DNA from: Actinomycetes bacterium
GTDB lineage: Bacteria > Actinomycetota > Acidimicrobiia > Acidimicrobiales > RAAP-2
Direction: 5' to 3'
DNA length: 19,030 bases
Assembly: GCA_021799915.1 (NCBI GenBank)
Contig: JAJYZN010000032.1
Span: forward strand, 1 to 19,030
The notes under the pieces were generated by a model. It saw nothing but the letters and a program-made list of their open reading frames with translations. It had not been told where the DNA came from and did not search any database. Every line of letters begins with the position of its first letter. Positions within the stretch are counted from its first letter, which is position 1. Below are positions 1-7,317 of the stretch, one piece after another. Position numbers and translations under genes: made by a program.

Positions 1-1
1 C

Positions 2-1597
2 GATACGACCGACGGCACCCTCACCTACACCCCTGCAGCCGCGACGTCGGGGGACCAAGTGGTGGGGTTCTCAATCTGCACGGCGCCGGCGACCAACTGC
101 CGCATGGCCAGCGTCACGTTCGGTCCGGCCCATGCTGTGAACGACGCGTACAAGGTGCCCATCCTCGGCGGGTACTCGCACCGCGTGTTCTACTACGGGG
201 CCCAGGCGCCCGCCACGGTGCTGCCCGGCGCCACGTTCACGATGTCGGTCGCCCAAGCCGGCCAGGTCGTGCCGTCCACCCTTGCCCTCACAGCCTTCAA
301 AGCGACAATCAACTACGTGAGCTCGGCCACGGCCATCCTGCCGGTCCCGGCAAACGCCACCTACGTTCCAGGGAGCGCCCATCTCGTCGGGGGCACAGCC
401 GCCACCGCCGGCAAGGCCGCGGTCACGTACTGCACCGCTTTCGGCACAGCGGGCACAACGAAGGGCTGCACCGCCACCAAGCCCTCGTCCACATTCCCGA
501 CCGCGACCACGACTCCCTACCTCGAAGAGCAGCTCACACCGACAGTGCACGTGGCCGGGGGATCGCCGCTGACCATGCCCACCCTCGTGGCACAGTTCAC
601 GGCCAGCGGGCCCGACGGCTCGAGCGTCACCCCGGTGGTGACCGAGACCGACCTGGACGTCAACGTGACCGTCGTTGACGTCATCTCGGACTTTCCGGTG
701 ACCCTCGCCACCTACCCGACCACACCCTCGTTCACCACAGCGAAGAAAGTGGCCACACCCACGACATCCTCGAAGACGATCACACCCCCGGCGCCGCCGT
801 ACCACCGCTACCCGCTGTCGGTGACCGACATCACGACCGCCGGTTACTGGGAGGTCGCGGCCGACGGGGGGATCTTCTCCTTCGGCTCGGCCCAGTTCTA
901 CGGGTCGATGGGCGGCCAGCACTTGAACGCACCGGTGGTGGGCATGGCGGCGACCCCAGACCGCGGTGGCTACTGGGAGGTGGCAGCGGACGGCGGGATC
1001 TTCGCCTTCGGCGACGCAGCGTTCTACGGGTCGATGGGCGGCCAGCGCTTGAACGCCCCGGTGGTGGGCATGGCGGCGACCCCCACAGGCAAGGGCTACT
1101 GGGAGGTCGCGGCCGACGGGGGGATCTTCGCCTTCGGTTCCGCGCGGTTCTACGGGTCGATGGGCGGCCAGCCCCTCGGCTCCCCGATCGTCGGCATGGC
1201 AGCGTTCCCGAACGGAAAGGGCTACTGGGAAGTGGCAGCGGACGGGGGGATCTTCCCCTTCGGCGAGGCTCGCTACAGGGGCTCGATGGGTGGTCAGGCC
1301 CTCCGATCGTCCATGGTCGGGGTCGTCACCCCTCATGGCGGTGGCTACTGGGAGGTGGCAGCGGACGGCGGGATCTTCGCCTTCGGCGACGCAGGGTTCT
1401 ACGGGTCGATGGGAGGCCAGGCGCTCAACGCTCCGGTGGTCGCCATGGACGCGGTCCCGGCCGGAGGCGGCTACTGGGAGGTGGCAGCGGACGGCGGGAT
1501 CTTCGCCTTCGGTTCGGCCCAGTTCTACGGGTCGATGGGCGGCCAGCACTTGAACGCCCCGGTGGTGGGCATGGCGACCTCGGACCCGTTGCGGTAG
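2..1597 (+). CDS. Secreted/surface protein with six C-terminal GYWEVAADGG repeats (5' partial)
   Basis: The reading frame is open from the first base, so the true start and any signal peptide lie outside the window. The visible N-terminal part begins with a DGTLTYTP stretch and reads as Thr/Ala/Val-rich beta-type sequence with paired cysteines, as in extracellular Ig-like or cadherin-like modules. A Thr/Pro-rich linker near 740-810 leads to six tandem repeats of 42 residues (the fourth has 41) at 842-1594, each starting G-Y-W-E-V-A-A-D-G-G. Similar repeats are common in large secreted proteins of Acidimicrobiia and related actinobacteria, usually annotated as hypothetical. Six Trp/Gly-rich repeats could form a propeller-like or cell-wall-binding domain, but that is inference. 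The next gene is a secreted cell-wall hydrolase, which fits an envelope role. Its function is unknown. Confidence 0.8.
   Translation, partial: DTTDGTLTYTPAAATSGDQVVGFSICTAPATNCRMASVTFGPAHAVNDAYKVPILGGYSHRVFYYGAQAPATVLPGATFTMSVAQAGQVVPSTLALTAFKATINYVSSATAILPVPANATYVPGSAHLVGGTAATAGKAAVTYCTAFGTAGTTKGCTATKPSSTFPTATTTPYLEEQLTPTVHVAGGSPLTMPTLVAQFTASGPDGSSVTPVVTETDLDVNVTVVDVISDFPVTLATYPTTPSFTTAKKVATPTTSSKTITPPAPPYHRYPLSVTDITTAGYWEVAADGGIFSFGSAQFYGSMGGQHLNAPVVGMAATPDRGGYWEVAADGGIFAFGDAAFYGSMGGQRLNAPVVGMAATPTGKGYWEVAADGGIFAFGSARFYGSMGGQPLGSPIVGMAAFPNGKGYWEVAADGGIFPFGEARYRGSMGGQALRSSMVGVVTPHGGGYWEVAADGGIFAFGDAGFYGSMGGQALNAPVVAMDAVPAGGGYWEVAADGGIFAFGSAQFYGSMGGQHLNAPVVGMATSDPLR
842..1594 (+). repeat. Six in-frame tandem repeats of 126 bp (one of 123 bp)
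   Basis: Units start at 842, 968, 1094, 1220, 1343 and 1469. Five are 126 bp and the fourth is 123 bp (one codon missing). Each encodes G-Y-W-E-V-A-A-D-G-G-I-F followed by a segment ending in F-Y-G-S-M-G-G-Q. Units 1, 2, 5 and 6 are the closest to one another at DNA level. Units 1 and 6 share long identical stretches around the TTCTACGGGTCGATGGGCGG core. The fourth unit is the most diverged (Y-R-G-S instead of F-Y-G-S). Such similarity suggests recent duplication or ongoing recombination between units. Confidence 0.93.
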
Positions 1598-1627
1598 TTG
1601 CACTGGCCCCTCGCCGCGGGCGACAAT
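1598..1627 (+). promoter_or_regulatory. Candidate promoter of the NlpC/P60 gene
   Basis: TTGCAC at 1598-1603 and GACAAT at 1622-1627 are separated by 18 bases, a plausible -35/-10 pair. Initiation about seven bases further on would fall within a few bases of the GTG start at 1638, implying a leaderless or near-leaderless mRNA. No Shine-Dalgarno sequence is seen before that start, which agrees. ACAAT (1623-1627) and ATTGT (1635-1639) also form a short inverted repeat of uncertain meaning. The call rests on hexamer resemblance only. Confidence 0.4.
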
Positions 1628-1637
1628 ACCGGGCATT

Positions 1638-2768
1638 GTGCGTGACGCCAAGATCCGCCGTGCGTCGGCACTGGCCCTCTGCGCCGCTTGCGTAGGGTTG
1701 GTGCTCGCCGCCGCGCCCCCGCCGACGGGCGCCACCTCCCTCGCCACAGCGAAGGCCCAGGCTGCCCGGATCGAGCAGGAGATCACCTCGACCGGCCACG
1801 AGATCACAGCGCTCGACCAGCAGTACTTGGCCGACCAGGCCAAGAAGGCCACCATCGACCAGCAGATCGCGGCGACCGAAGGCGACGTGGCGCAAGCCCG
1901 GGAGACGGTCTCGAATGACCAAGGCGTCCTCCGGAAGGCGGCGATCGATGCCTACGTGACCGGTGGGTCCGCGGCGACCGACAACCCTCTGTTCTCGGGC
2001 AACCAATCGTCGGTCCAAGACGCCCGTGAGTACTCGGAGATAGCCGAGGGCAACCTCGGGACGGCGATCGCCGATCTCCACACCTCGGAGAACCAGCTCG
2101 CTGCCCAGGAGGCGACGCTGCGCTCCGAAGACGCCCAGGCGGCGCAGACGGTCGCCGCCGCGGAGAGCGACGTGCAGCGCTACAAAGGGGTCCAAGCGCA
2201 GCAGCAAGCGGCCCTGGCTCAAGTGGACAGCCAGATCACAGCACTCATCAAGCAACAGCAGGCCCAGGCGGCCGCGGCTGCCCAGGCGGCCGCCCAGGCC
2301 CGGATCCTCGCGGCCCAGCAGGCAGCAGCCCGCCAGCAGGCAGCCGCTCGCCAGCAGCAGGCAGCGACCCAGCCTCCCCCACGACCCCCCTCTGCCGGCG
2401 GGGCCGGCGCAGCGGCAGTGGCTGCCGCGGAGAGCCAGTTGGGCGTCCCCTACCGCTGGGCGGCCGAGACACCCAAGGGCACCCCCGACCCCGGGTTCGA
2501 CTGCTCGGGGCTCACCGCATGGGCCTGGGGGCAGGCCGGCGTGCCCCTCCCGCACTACTCGGGCGCCCAGATGGCCGACAGCACGCCGGTGCCGGTGACA
2601 GATCTCCAACCTGGCGATCTGCTGTTCTACGGACCCGGGGGCAGCACGCACGTGGCGATGTACATCGGAGGCGGCGAGATGATCCAGGCGCCCGACACAG
2701 GCCAGGTGGTCTCGATCACCGGTGTGCAGCTCACATCGGGCTGGTTCGCCGGCGCCGGGCGTCCCTGA
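1638..2768 (+). CDS. Secreted NlpC/P60 peptidoglycan hydrolase with coiled-coil N-terminus
   Basis: This is a probable peptidoglycan endopeptidase of the RipA/NlpC-P60 type, 376 residues, exported to the cell wall. Residues 1-32 look like a signal peptide: a basic start, then a hydrophobic Ala/Leu/Val core ending in A-T-S. Residues 35-235 are heptad-like and rich in Ala, Gln and Glu, typical of a regulatory coiled coil. A low-complexity Ala/Gln/Arg run and a Pro-rich hinge (about 225-258) precede the catalytic domain (about 260-376). The nucleophile is Cys289 in F-D-C-S-G-L and the base is His338 in S-T-H-V-A-M-Y. The third polar position, 12 residues after the histidine, is Gln350 (M-I-Q-A-P), where mycobacterial RipA has Glu. 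The family tolerates His, Asn or Gln there, so activity is still likely. The GTG start directly precedes the signal peptide. Confidence 0.88.
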   Translation: MRDAKIRRASALALCAACVGLVLAAAPPPTGATSLATAKAQAARIEQEITSTGHEITALDQQYLADQAKKATIDQQIAATEGDVAQARETVSNDQGVLRKAAIDAYVTGGSAATDNPLFSGNQSSVQDAREYSEIAEGNLGTAIADLHTSENQLAAQEATLRSEDAQAAQTVAAAESDVQRYKGVQAQQQAALAQVDSQITALIKQQQAQAAAAAQAAAQARILAAQQAAARQQAAARQQQAATQPPPRPPSAGGAGAAAVAAAESQLGVPYRWAAETPKGTPDPGFDCSGLTAWAWGQAGVPLPHYSGAQMADSTPVPVTDLQPGDLLFYGPGGSTHVAMYIGGGEMIQAPDTGQVVSITGVQLTSGWFAGAGRP

Positions 2769-2785
2769 CCCCGTTCGGCCATACT

Positions 2786-2792
2786 GGGGAGG
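2786..2792 (+). promoter_or_regulatory. Ribosome binding site that fixes the Lgt-like start
   Basis: GGGGAGG lies four bases before the ATG at 2797. It supports that ATG rather than an in-frame upstream start at 2722, which would overlap the NlpC/P60 gene and add a non-conserved N-terminus. Confidence 0.7.
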
Positions 2793-2796
2793 CCCC

Positions 2797-3714
2797 ATGA
2801 GACCGATCCCCGTCGCCTTCCACATCGGCCCCCTCGAGGTCCACACCTACGGGATCGGCCTGGCCATCACCTTCTGGTTCGCCTACCGGTACTTCGACCG
2901 GCGGCTGACCAAGCGAGGCTACCGGACCGACTGGCTGGTGCCGATGTTCCTCTGGGTCATCGGCGCGGCGATCGTCGGCGCCCGAGCTGCCCATGTCCTG
3001 GCCAACCTCGGCTACTACGTGAAGGAGCCTGCCCAGGTCCTCGCCATCTGGCACGGCGGGCTCTCGTCCTTCGGCGGGCTCATCCTCGCCGTCCCGACCG
3101 GGATCATTTACGCCCGAAAGCGCTGCCCGGAGCTGTCGACGCCGCGGGCGCTCGACCTCGTGGCCCCGGTTCTGGCAGCGGCTTGGTCCATGGGCCGCCT
3201 GCTCGGTCCCCAGCTCATGGTGGCCGGCGGCGGCCACCCGACCCACCAGTGGTTCGGGATGTACTACGCCACACAGGTGGGCAGGCGCATCCCGGTGCCG
3301 ATCATCCAGTCGATCGAGGACTGCTCGATCTTCCTCGTGCTCTTGTGGATCGAGCGGCGCCTCGACCGATGGCCCGACGGGGCGCCGCGGGCCGGGTACC
3401 CCTGCGGGGTTGTGATCGGAGCCGGCATGGTGCTCTGGGGCATCGAACGCACGATGGACCAGCGCCTCTGGCTCTCGTACCCCGGGCACCTCGGGTCCGA
3501 GCTGGTGCAGCTGGCAGGCGTGGTGCTCTTCGCCGGCGGGATCGTCGTGCTCGTCGCCGCCTGGCGCCACTGGCGGACCTGGCTCGCGGCCGGGGCGCCG
3601 GGCGGTCGGCCGGGCGAGGGAGTCACCGGTGGGGACGAGAGCGCCCTTGCAGCCACCGACGGCGGCGGCGCTGCGGCCGGCACCAGCGGCGTGGGTGCCG
3701 ACACGGTGGTGTAG
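2797..3714 (+). CDS. Divergent prolipoprotein diacylglyceryl transferase (Lgt)-like membrane protein
   Basis: The product has 305 residues and several hydrophobic segments. Its order of motifs follows Lgt, the enzyme that transfers diacylglycerol from phosphatidylglycerol to the lipobox cysteine of prolipoproteins. The visible family marks are a Tyr18 region (V-H-T-Y-G-I-G), H-G-G-L-S-S-F-G-G at 86-94 with the key histidine, an arginine in M-G-R-L-L-G (Arg134) and a late E-R pair at 217-218. The canonical signature G-R-x-G-N-F-x-N-x-E is not kept. The segment after Arg134 reads L-L-G-P-Q-L-M-V, without the conserved Asn and Glu. The tail after about residue 262 is Gly/Ala-rich and probably disordered. 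It may be a paralogue with altered substrate or activity, so the gene symbol is withheld. It starts 28 bases after the hydrolase gene and is probably co-transcribed with it. Confidence 0.72.
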   Translation: MRPIPVAFHIGPLEVHTYGIGLAITFWFAYRYFDRRLTKRGYRTDWLVPMFLWVIGAAIVGARAAHVLANLGYYVKEPAQVLAIWHGGLSSFGGLILAVPTGIIYARKRCPELSTPRALDLVAPVLAAAWSMGRLLGPQLMVAGGGHPTHQWFGMYYATQVGRRIPVPIIQSIEDCSIFLVLLWIERRLDRWPDGAPRAGYPCGVVIGAGMVLWGIERTMDQRLWLSYPGHLGSELVQLAGVVLFAGGIVVLVAAWRHWRTWLAAGAPGGRPGEGVTGGDESALAATDGGGAAAGTSGVGADTVV

Positions 3715-3743
3715 CCACGCGCTCGGCTTCTCGCCCGAACCTC

Positions 3744-4760
3744 GTGAGCTCCGACCGTTTCCGCCCCCTGAGGAGGCTCAGCACCGGCCTGGCCGGTCTG
3801 CTGGCAGTGCTCGTCGGGGGGACCGTCGGCTACATGGCGTTCGGGTTCTCGCTGCTCGATGCCGTGTACCAGACGGTGATCACCGTCACCACGGTCGGCT
3901 TCGGCGAGGTCCACCGGTTCGGCTCGGGGGAGAAGGTCTTCACGATCGTGCTCATCCTGGCGGGGGTGGGCATGGCCGGCTACACGTTCAGCGTCCTCGT
4001 CGAGACCCTGGTCGAGGGGCACCTGACCGATGCATTCAAGAGGAGGACCATGGAACGCCAGATTGCCGAACTGCGGGACCACCTGATCCTGTGCGGCTGG
4101 GGACGGGTGGGACGATCCATCTCCCGCTACGTGCGGTCCACCGACATGGAAGTGGTCGTCATCGACTCCATGCCCGATCGGATCGCGACGGTCGGGGGTC
4201 TCGCCCTGTGCGGTGACGCAACCGACGAGGACGTCCTGCGTGCCGCCGGCATCGACCGGGCTCGCGCGCTCGTGACCGCCCTCAATGCCGACGCCGACAA
4301 TCTCTACGTGACCTTGACCGCGCGCTCCATGTGCCCGAACCTGTTCATCGTGGCCCGGACGGCCTCGGAGTCGGCCGTTCCCAAGTTGCTCCAAGCCGGC
4401 GCCGACCGGGTGGTGAACCCCCAGGATCTCGGCGGCACCCGCATGGCGGCGCTCGCGGTCCAGCCGGACGTCGCCGATTTCCTGGACGTGGTGATGCACG
4501 ACGGCAGCCTCGAATTCCGCCTCGAGCAGATCGACGTGCCCGAGACCTCGCCGCTGGCCGGTCGGACCCTGCAAGACGCGCGAGTCCACGCCTCGACGGG
4601 TGCCCTTGTCCTCGGTCTCCGGCATCCGGGCGAGGAATTCCGGACGAACCCCTCCCCCGAGACGAGGATCGAGTCCGGCGACGTGCTCGTGGTCATCGGC
4701 AACTCGGCGCAGGTGTCCGCGTTGCGGGCGATGACCGCCGGGAGCGGCCTCTCGGGTTGA
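3744..4760 (+). CDS. Two-TM potassium channel with cytoplasmic TrkA-N/TrkA-C (RCK) domains
   Basis: The protein has 338 residues and MthK-like architecture. A first membrane helix lies at about 12-33, followed by a pore helix and the selectivity filter T-V-G-F-G-E at 50-55, then a second membrane helix at about 66-88. A Rossmann-type RCK/TrkA-N domain starts at about 112, with the nucleotide-binding glycines in G-W-G-R-V-G (118-123) and an acidic strand end (V-V-V-I-D). A TrkA-C domain fills about 255-330. The family forms K+-selective tetramers gated by ligands bound to the RCK ring. The GTG at 3744 was chosen because it gives a basic N-terminus just before the first helix and follows the Lgt-like stop by 29 bases. 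No clear ribosome binding site is seen, so the start is moderately certain. Its stop lies one base from the stop of the convergent SDR gene. Confidence 0.88.
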   Translation: MSSDRFRPLRRLSTGLAGLLAVLVGGTVGYMAFGFSLLDAVYQTVITVTTVGFGEVHRFGSGEKVFTIVLILAGVGMAGYTFSVLVETLVEGHLTDAFKRRTMERQIAELRDHLILCGWGRVGRSISRYVRSTDMEVVVIDSMPDRIATVGGLALCGDATDEDVLRAAGIDRARALVTALNADADNLYVTLTARSMCPNLFIVARTASESAVPKLLQAGADRVVNPQDLGGTRMAALAVQPDVADFLDVVMHDGSLEFRLEQIDVPETSPLAGRTLQDARVHASTGALVLGLRHPGEEFRTNPSPETRIESGDVLVVIGNSAQVSALRAMTAGSGLSG

Positions 4761-4761
4761 C

Positions 4762-5670
4762 TCAGGCGTTGGGCTTCTCGCCCGAGGCGGCGGCCGCCCT
4801 GTACTCGTCGAGCTTGGCGATGAGGGCCATGCGCTCCTGCCCCACCGTCGAGTCCAGCCGGGCGGCGATGCCCTCAGGCGTCCATCGTCCCTCGGCGTAG
4901 ACCGCACGCACCTCCTCGGGCTGGTTCCACACGGCGATCTTGGGTCCGACGACCGTGTACACCTGTCCGGTCACATGCCGGGCCCGATCGGAGAGCAGGT
5001 AGACGACCATCGGCGCCACGTCCTCGGGGTCGCCCATCTCGGCCAGCTCCATGGGCACGTTGGCCGACATCCGGGTGCGTGCGACCGGGGCGATCGCGTT
5101 GGCGGTGATGCCGTACCGGTGCAGGCCGGCCGCAGCCGAACGCACCAACGAGACGATGCCGCCTTTGGCGGCCGCGTAGTTGGCCTGAGCCACGCTGCCG
5201 GCGAAGGCGCCCGAGGTGAACCCGACGAGCGCCCCACCCCCCTCCTGCTTGCGCATCACCGCAGCCGCGGCGCGAAAGACCGTGAAATGGCCTTTGAGGT
5301 GGGTGGCGATCACGGCGTCCCACTCCTCCTCGCTCATGTTGAAGAGCATCCGCTCGCGCAGGATGCCGGCCACCGCCACGACCCCGTCGATCCGACCGAA
5401 GCGCTCCAGGGCCGTCGCCACCAGCCGTTCCCCGGCAGCCATGGTCGAGATGTCGTCGGCAACTGCCACCGCCTCTCCGCCGCCTGCTGCGATCTCGGCC
5501 ACCACCTGCTCGGCCACCTCGCTCGTCGGGTCTCCCCCGGCCATGTCCACGCCGTAGTCGGCGACCAGCACCCGGCCGCCTTCTGCGGCCACCGCCAGCG
5601 ACACCGCCCGGCCGATGCCCCCGCCGCCGCCGGTCACCGCCACCACCTTGCCGTCCAGAAATCCGCTCAC
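4762..5670 (-). CDS. SDR dehydrogenase resembling the MFE-2/HSD17B4 (3R)-hydroxyacyl-CoA dehydrogenase domain
   Basis: The product has 302 residues. It is a short-chain dehydrogenase with cofactor loop T-G-G-G-G-G-I-G at 13-20, catalytic Ser153 (F-T-S-G), and Tyr165 and Lys169 in N-Y-A-A-A-K. Two marks point to the peroxisomal multifunctional enzyme/HSD17B4 group: the insertion after the second strand (D-Y-G-V-D-M-A-G-G-D-P), and H-L-K-G-H-F at 124-129, where most SDRs have an Asn. That group oxidises (3R)-hydroxyacyl-CoA or 17-beta-hydroxysteroids with NAD+. A C-terminal extension of about 60 residues (W-T-P-E-G-I and beyond) recurs in actinobacterial members. The GTG start is supported by AAGGAGG (5682-5676) five bases upstream. 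An in-frame start at 5826 would run through the operator and the divergent ligase gene. The gene is divergent from the acyl-CoA ligase across a KstR-like operator. Confidence 0.85.
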   Translation of the reverse strand: MSGFLDGKVVAVTGGGGGIGRAVSLAVAAEGGRVLVADYGVDMAGGDPTSEVAEQVVAEIAAGGGEAVAVADDISTMAAGERLVATALERFGRIDGVVAVAGILRERMLFNMSEEEWDAVIATHLKGHFTVFRAAAAVMRKQEGGGALVGFTSGAFAGSVAQANYAAAKGGIVSLVRSAAAGLHRYGITANAIAPVARTRMSANVPMELAEMGDPEDVAPMVVYLLSDRARHVTGQVYTVVGPKIAVWNQPEEVRAVYAEGRWTPEGIAARLDSTVGQERMALIAKLDEYRAAAASGEKPNA

Positions 5671-5688
5671 CCGACCCTCCTTGCCCTG

Positions 5689-5718
5689 TTGACGCTCTGC
5701 TAGAACATGTTCTAGCTT
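5689..5718 (+). promoter_or_regulatory. Candidate promoter of the acyl-CoA ligase gene
   Basis: TTGACG (5689-5694) and TAGCTT (5713-5718) are 18 bases apart and make a reasonable -35/-10 pair. The KstR-like palindrome lies in the spacer and touches the -10, the expected place for a repressor that blocks RNA polymerase. Transcription would start near 5725, leaving a leader of about 45 bases with AGGAGG at 5760-5765 before the GTG at 5772. Confidence 0.5.
5701..5714. promoter_or_regulatory. KstR-like operator TAGAACATGTTCTA
   Basis: This is a perfect palindrome, extended to 16 bp (5700-5715, CTAGAACATGTTCTAG), between the divergent SDR and ligase genes. It matches TNNAACNNGTTNNA, the published consensus of the mycobacterial TetR-family repressor KstR of cholesterol catabolism. 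The same half-sites recur at 10058-10071. Binding by KstR itself is inferred; another TetR-family regulator could use this site. No regulator gene is present in the window. Confidence 0.72.
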
Positions 5719-5771
5719 GTCCACGGCGACCCCCGCCACCCCGCATCCGACGAGCACACAGGAGGCCCGAC

Positions 5772-7307
5772 GTGGGCGATCTCGGTTTCTGGGCGCTGGC
5801 CCAGGAGGACCCCGACCATCTGGCACTGGTCACCCCCGAGGGCGAGGAGCTCTCGGCCGGCACGCTGTTGGGGCGCGCCAACCAGGTCGTCCACGCGCTG
5901 CGCGGCCTCGGGCTGCAGCCCGGCGACACCGTCGCCACGGTGCTCCCGAACTGCACGGAGGCGATCGAGCTCTACCTGGCCTGTCTCCAGGCCGGGTGGT
6001 ACCTCGTGCCGATCAACCACCACCTCGTGGCCCCGGAGATCGCCTACATCCTGTCGGACTCCGAGGCCAAGGTATTCGTGGCCCACGAACGCTTCGCCGA
6101 CGCCTGCCTCGACGCCGCCGACCAGGCCGAGATCCCGGGGACCGCGTGCCTGGCGGTCGGGGAGATCGTCGGCTTCTCCTCCTACGAGCGGGCCCGCCAG
6201 TCCCAGCCCGGAACCCTGCCCGAGCACCGCACCATCGGCGACGTGATGAACTACACCTCCGGGACGACCGGCAACCCCAAAGGGGTCTTTCGCCCGCTCT
6301 CGGGCGCCTCGCCCGAAGAGGCCGCCCTCGGTCTCAGCGGCATCCTCTTCCTGTTCGGGATCAACCCCGGAGACGGCAACGTCCACATCGTGGGGTCTCC
6401 GCTCTACCACACCGCCGTCCTGCGGTTCGGCGGTGCGTCGATCCACTTCGGGCACACGCTGGTCCTCATGGACAAATGGACACCAGAGGAGATGCTCAGG
6501 CTGATCGACGAGCGCCGGGTCACCACCTCCCACATGGTCCCGACCCAATTCCACCGGCTGCTCGCACTGCCCGACGAGGTCCGTCGGCGCTACGACCTCT
6601 CGTCGCTGCGGCACATGATCCACGCTGCCGCTCCATGCCCGGTCGACGTGAAGCACAAGATGATCGAATGGTGGGGTCCGGTGATCGACGAGTACTACGC
6701 CGCCAGCGAAGGCGGGGGCACGGTGGTCAACACCGAGGACTGGCTGAAGAAGCCCGGGACGGTCGGCAAGGCATGGCCGATCTCGGAGATCGCGATCTTC
6801 GACGACGAGGGGAAGCAGATCACCGAGCCGGGAGTGATCGGGACGGTCTACATGGCGATGCAGACCGGCGACTTCGAGTACCACAATGACGAGGAGAAGA
6901 CCCGCAGCAACCGGATCGGGAAGTACTTCACGGTCGGGGACGTCGGCTACCTGGACGAGGACGGCTACTTGTTCCTGCGGGACCGCAAGATCGACATGAT
7001 CATCTCCGGCGGGGCGAACATCTACCCGGCTGAGATCGAGAACGTCCTGCTCATGCACCCGGCAGTCGGGGACGTCGCGGTCTTCGGCATCCCCGACGAG
7101 GACTGGGGGGAGTCGGTCAAGGCCGTCGTCGAACCGTCTGCGGGGTTCGAGGCCGGCCCGCAGCTCGCCGCGGACATCCTCTCTTTCTGCGCGGACAAGC
7201 TGGCCCGGTTCAAGACTCCCAAGTCCGTCGACTTCGTCTCCGAGCTGCCGCGTGACCCGAACGGCAAGCTCTACAAGCGCAAGCTGCGCGACCCCTACTG
7301 GAACTGA
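5772..7307 (+). CDS. Acyl-CoA ligase (FadD-type, ANL superfamily)
   Basis: The product has 511 residues. It is an AMP-binding enzyme that would activate a carboxylic acid to its CoA thioester through an acyl-adenylate. The phosphate loop Y-T-S-G-T-T-G-N-P-K-G is at 161-171. The motif usually written Y-G-x-T-E is here Y-Y-A-A-S-E-G-G-G. The hinge region holds V-G-D-V-G-Y-L-D-E-D-G-Y and R-D-R-K-I-D-M-I-I-S-G-G-A-N-I-Y-P. The adenylation lysine is in P-N-G-K-L-Y (about residue 499). By overall feel it is nearer the FadD4-like actinobacterial ligases than FadD19, so the substrate stays open; the context suggests a steroid side-chain or other branched or cyclic acid. The GTG start has AGGAGG six bases upstream (5760-5765). 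It ends 10 bases before the end of the convergent thioesterase gene. Confidence 0.9.
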   Translation: MGDLGFWALAQEDPDHLALVTPEGEELSAGTLLGRANQVVHALRGLGLQPGDTVATVLPNCTEAIELYLACLQAGWYLVPINHHLVAPEIAYILSDSEAKVFVAHERFADACLDAADQAEIPGTACLAVGEIVGFSSYERARQSQPGTLPEHRTIGDVMNYTSGTTGNPKGVFRPLSGASPEEAALGLSGILFLFGINPGDGNVHIVGSPLYHTAVLRFGGASIHFGHTLVLMDKWTPEEMLRLIDERRVTTSHMVPTQFHRLLALPDEVRRRYDLSSLRHMIHAAAPCPVDVKHKMIEWWGPVIDEYYAASEGGGTVVNTEDWLKKPGTVGKAWPISEIAIFDDEGKQITEPGVIGTVYMAMQTGDFEYHNDEEKTRSNRIGKYFTVGDVGYLDEDGYLFLRDRKIDMIISGGANIYPAEIENVLLMHPAVGDVAVFGIPDEDWGESVKAVVEPSAGFEAGPQLAADILSFCADKLARFKTPKSVDFVSELPRDPNGKLYKRKLRDPYWN

Positions 7308-7317
7308 CCGACCAGGC

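Noticed and set aside
842..1594. Regular repeats that might be read as a CRISPR array
   Set aside because: Units are 126 bp, in-frame, without unique spacers, and encode a continuous protein.
71..1855. Long minus-strand open frame (594 codons) opposite the repeat protein gene
   Set aside because: It is Arg/His/Gly-rich, has no recognisable motif, crosses into the next gene, and is the expected shadow of a high-GC coding frame.
2722..2796. Upstream start for the Lgt-like protein
   Set aside because: It would overlap the NlpC/P60 gene and add a non-membrane, Pro-rich leader, whereas ATG 2797 has a clear GGGGAGG.
5701..5714. LexA/SOS box reading of TAGAACATGTTCTA
   Set aside because: Actinobacterial LexA sites have GAAC and GTTC separated by four bases; here only two separate them, which fits KstR better.
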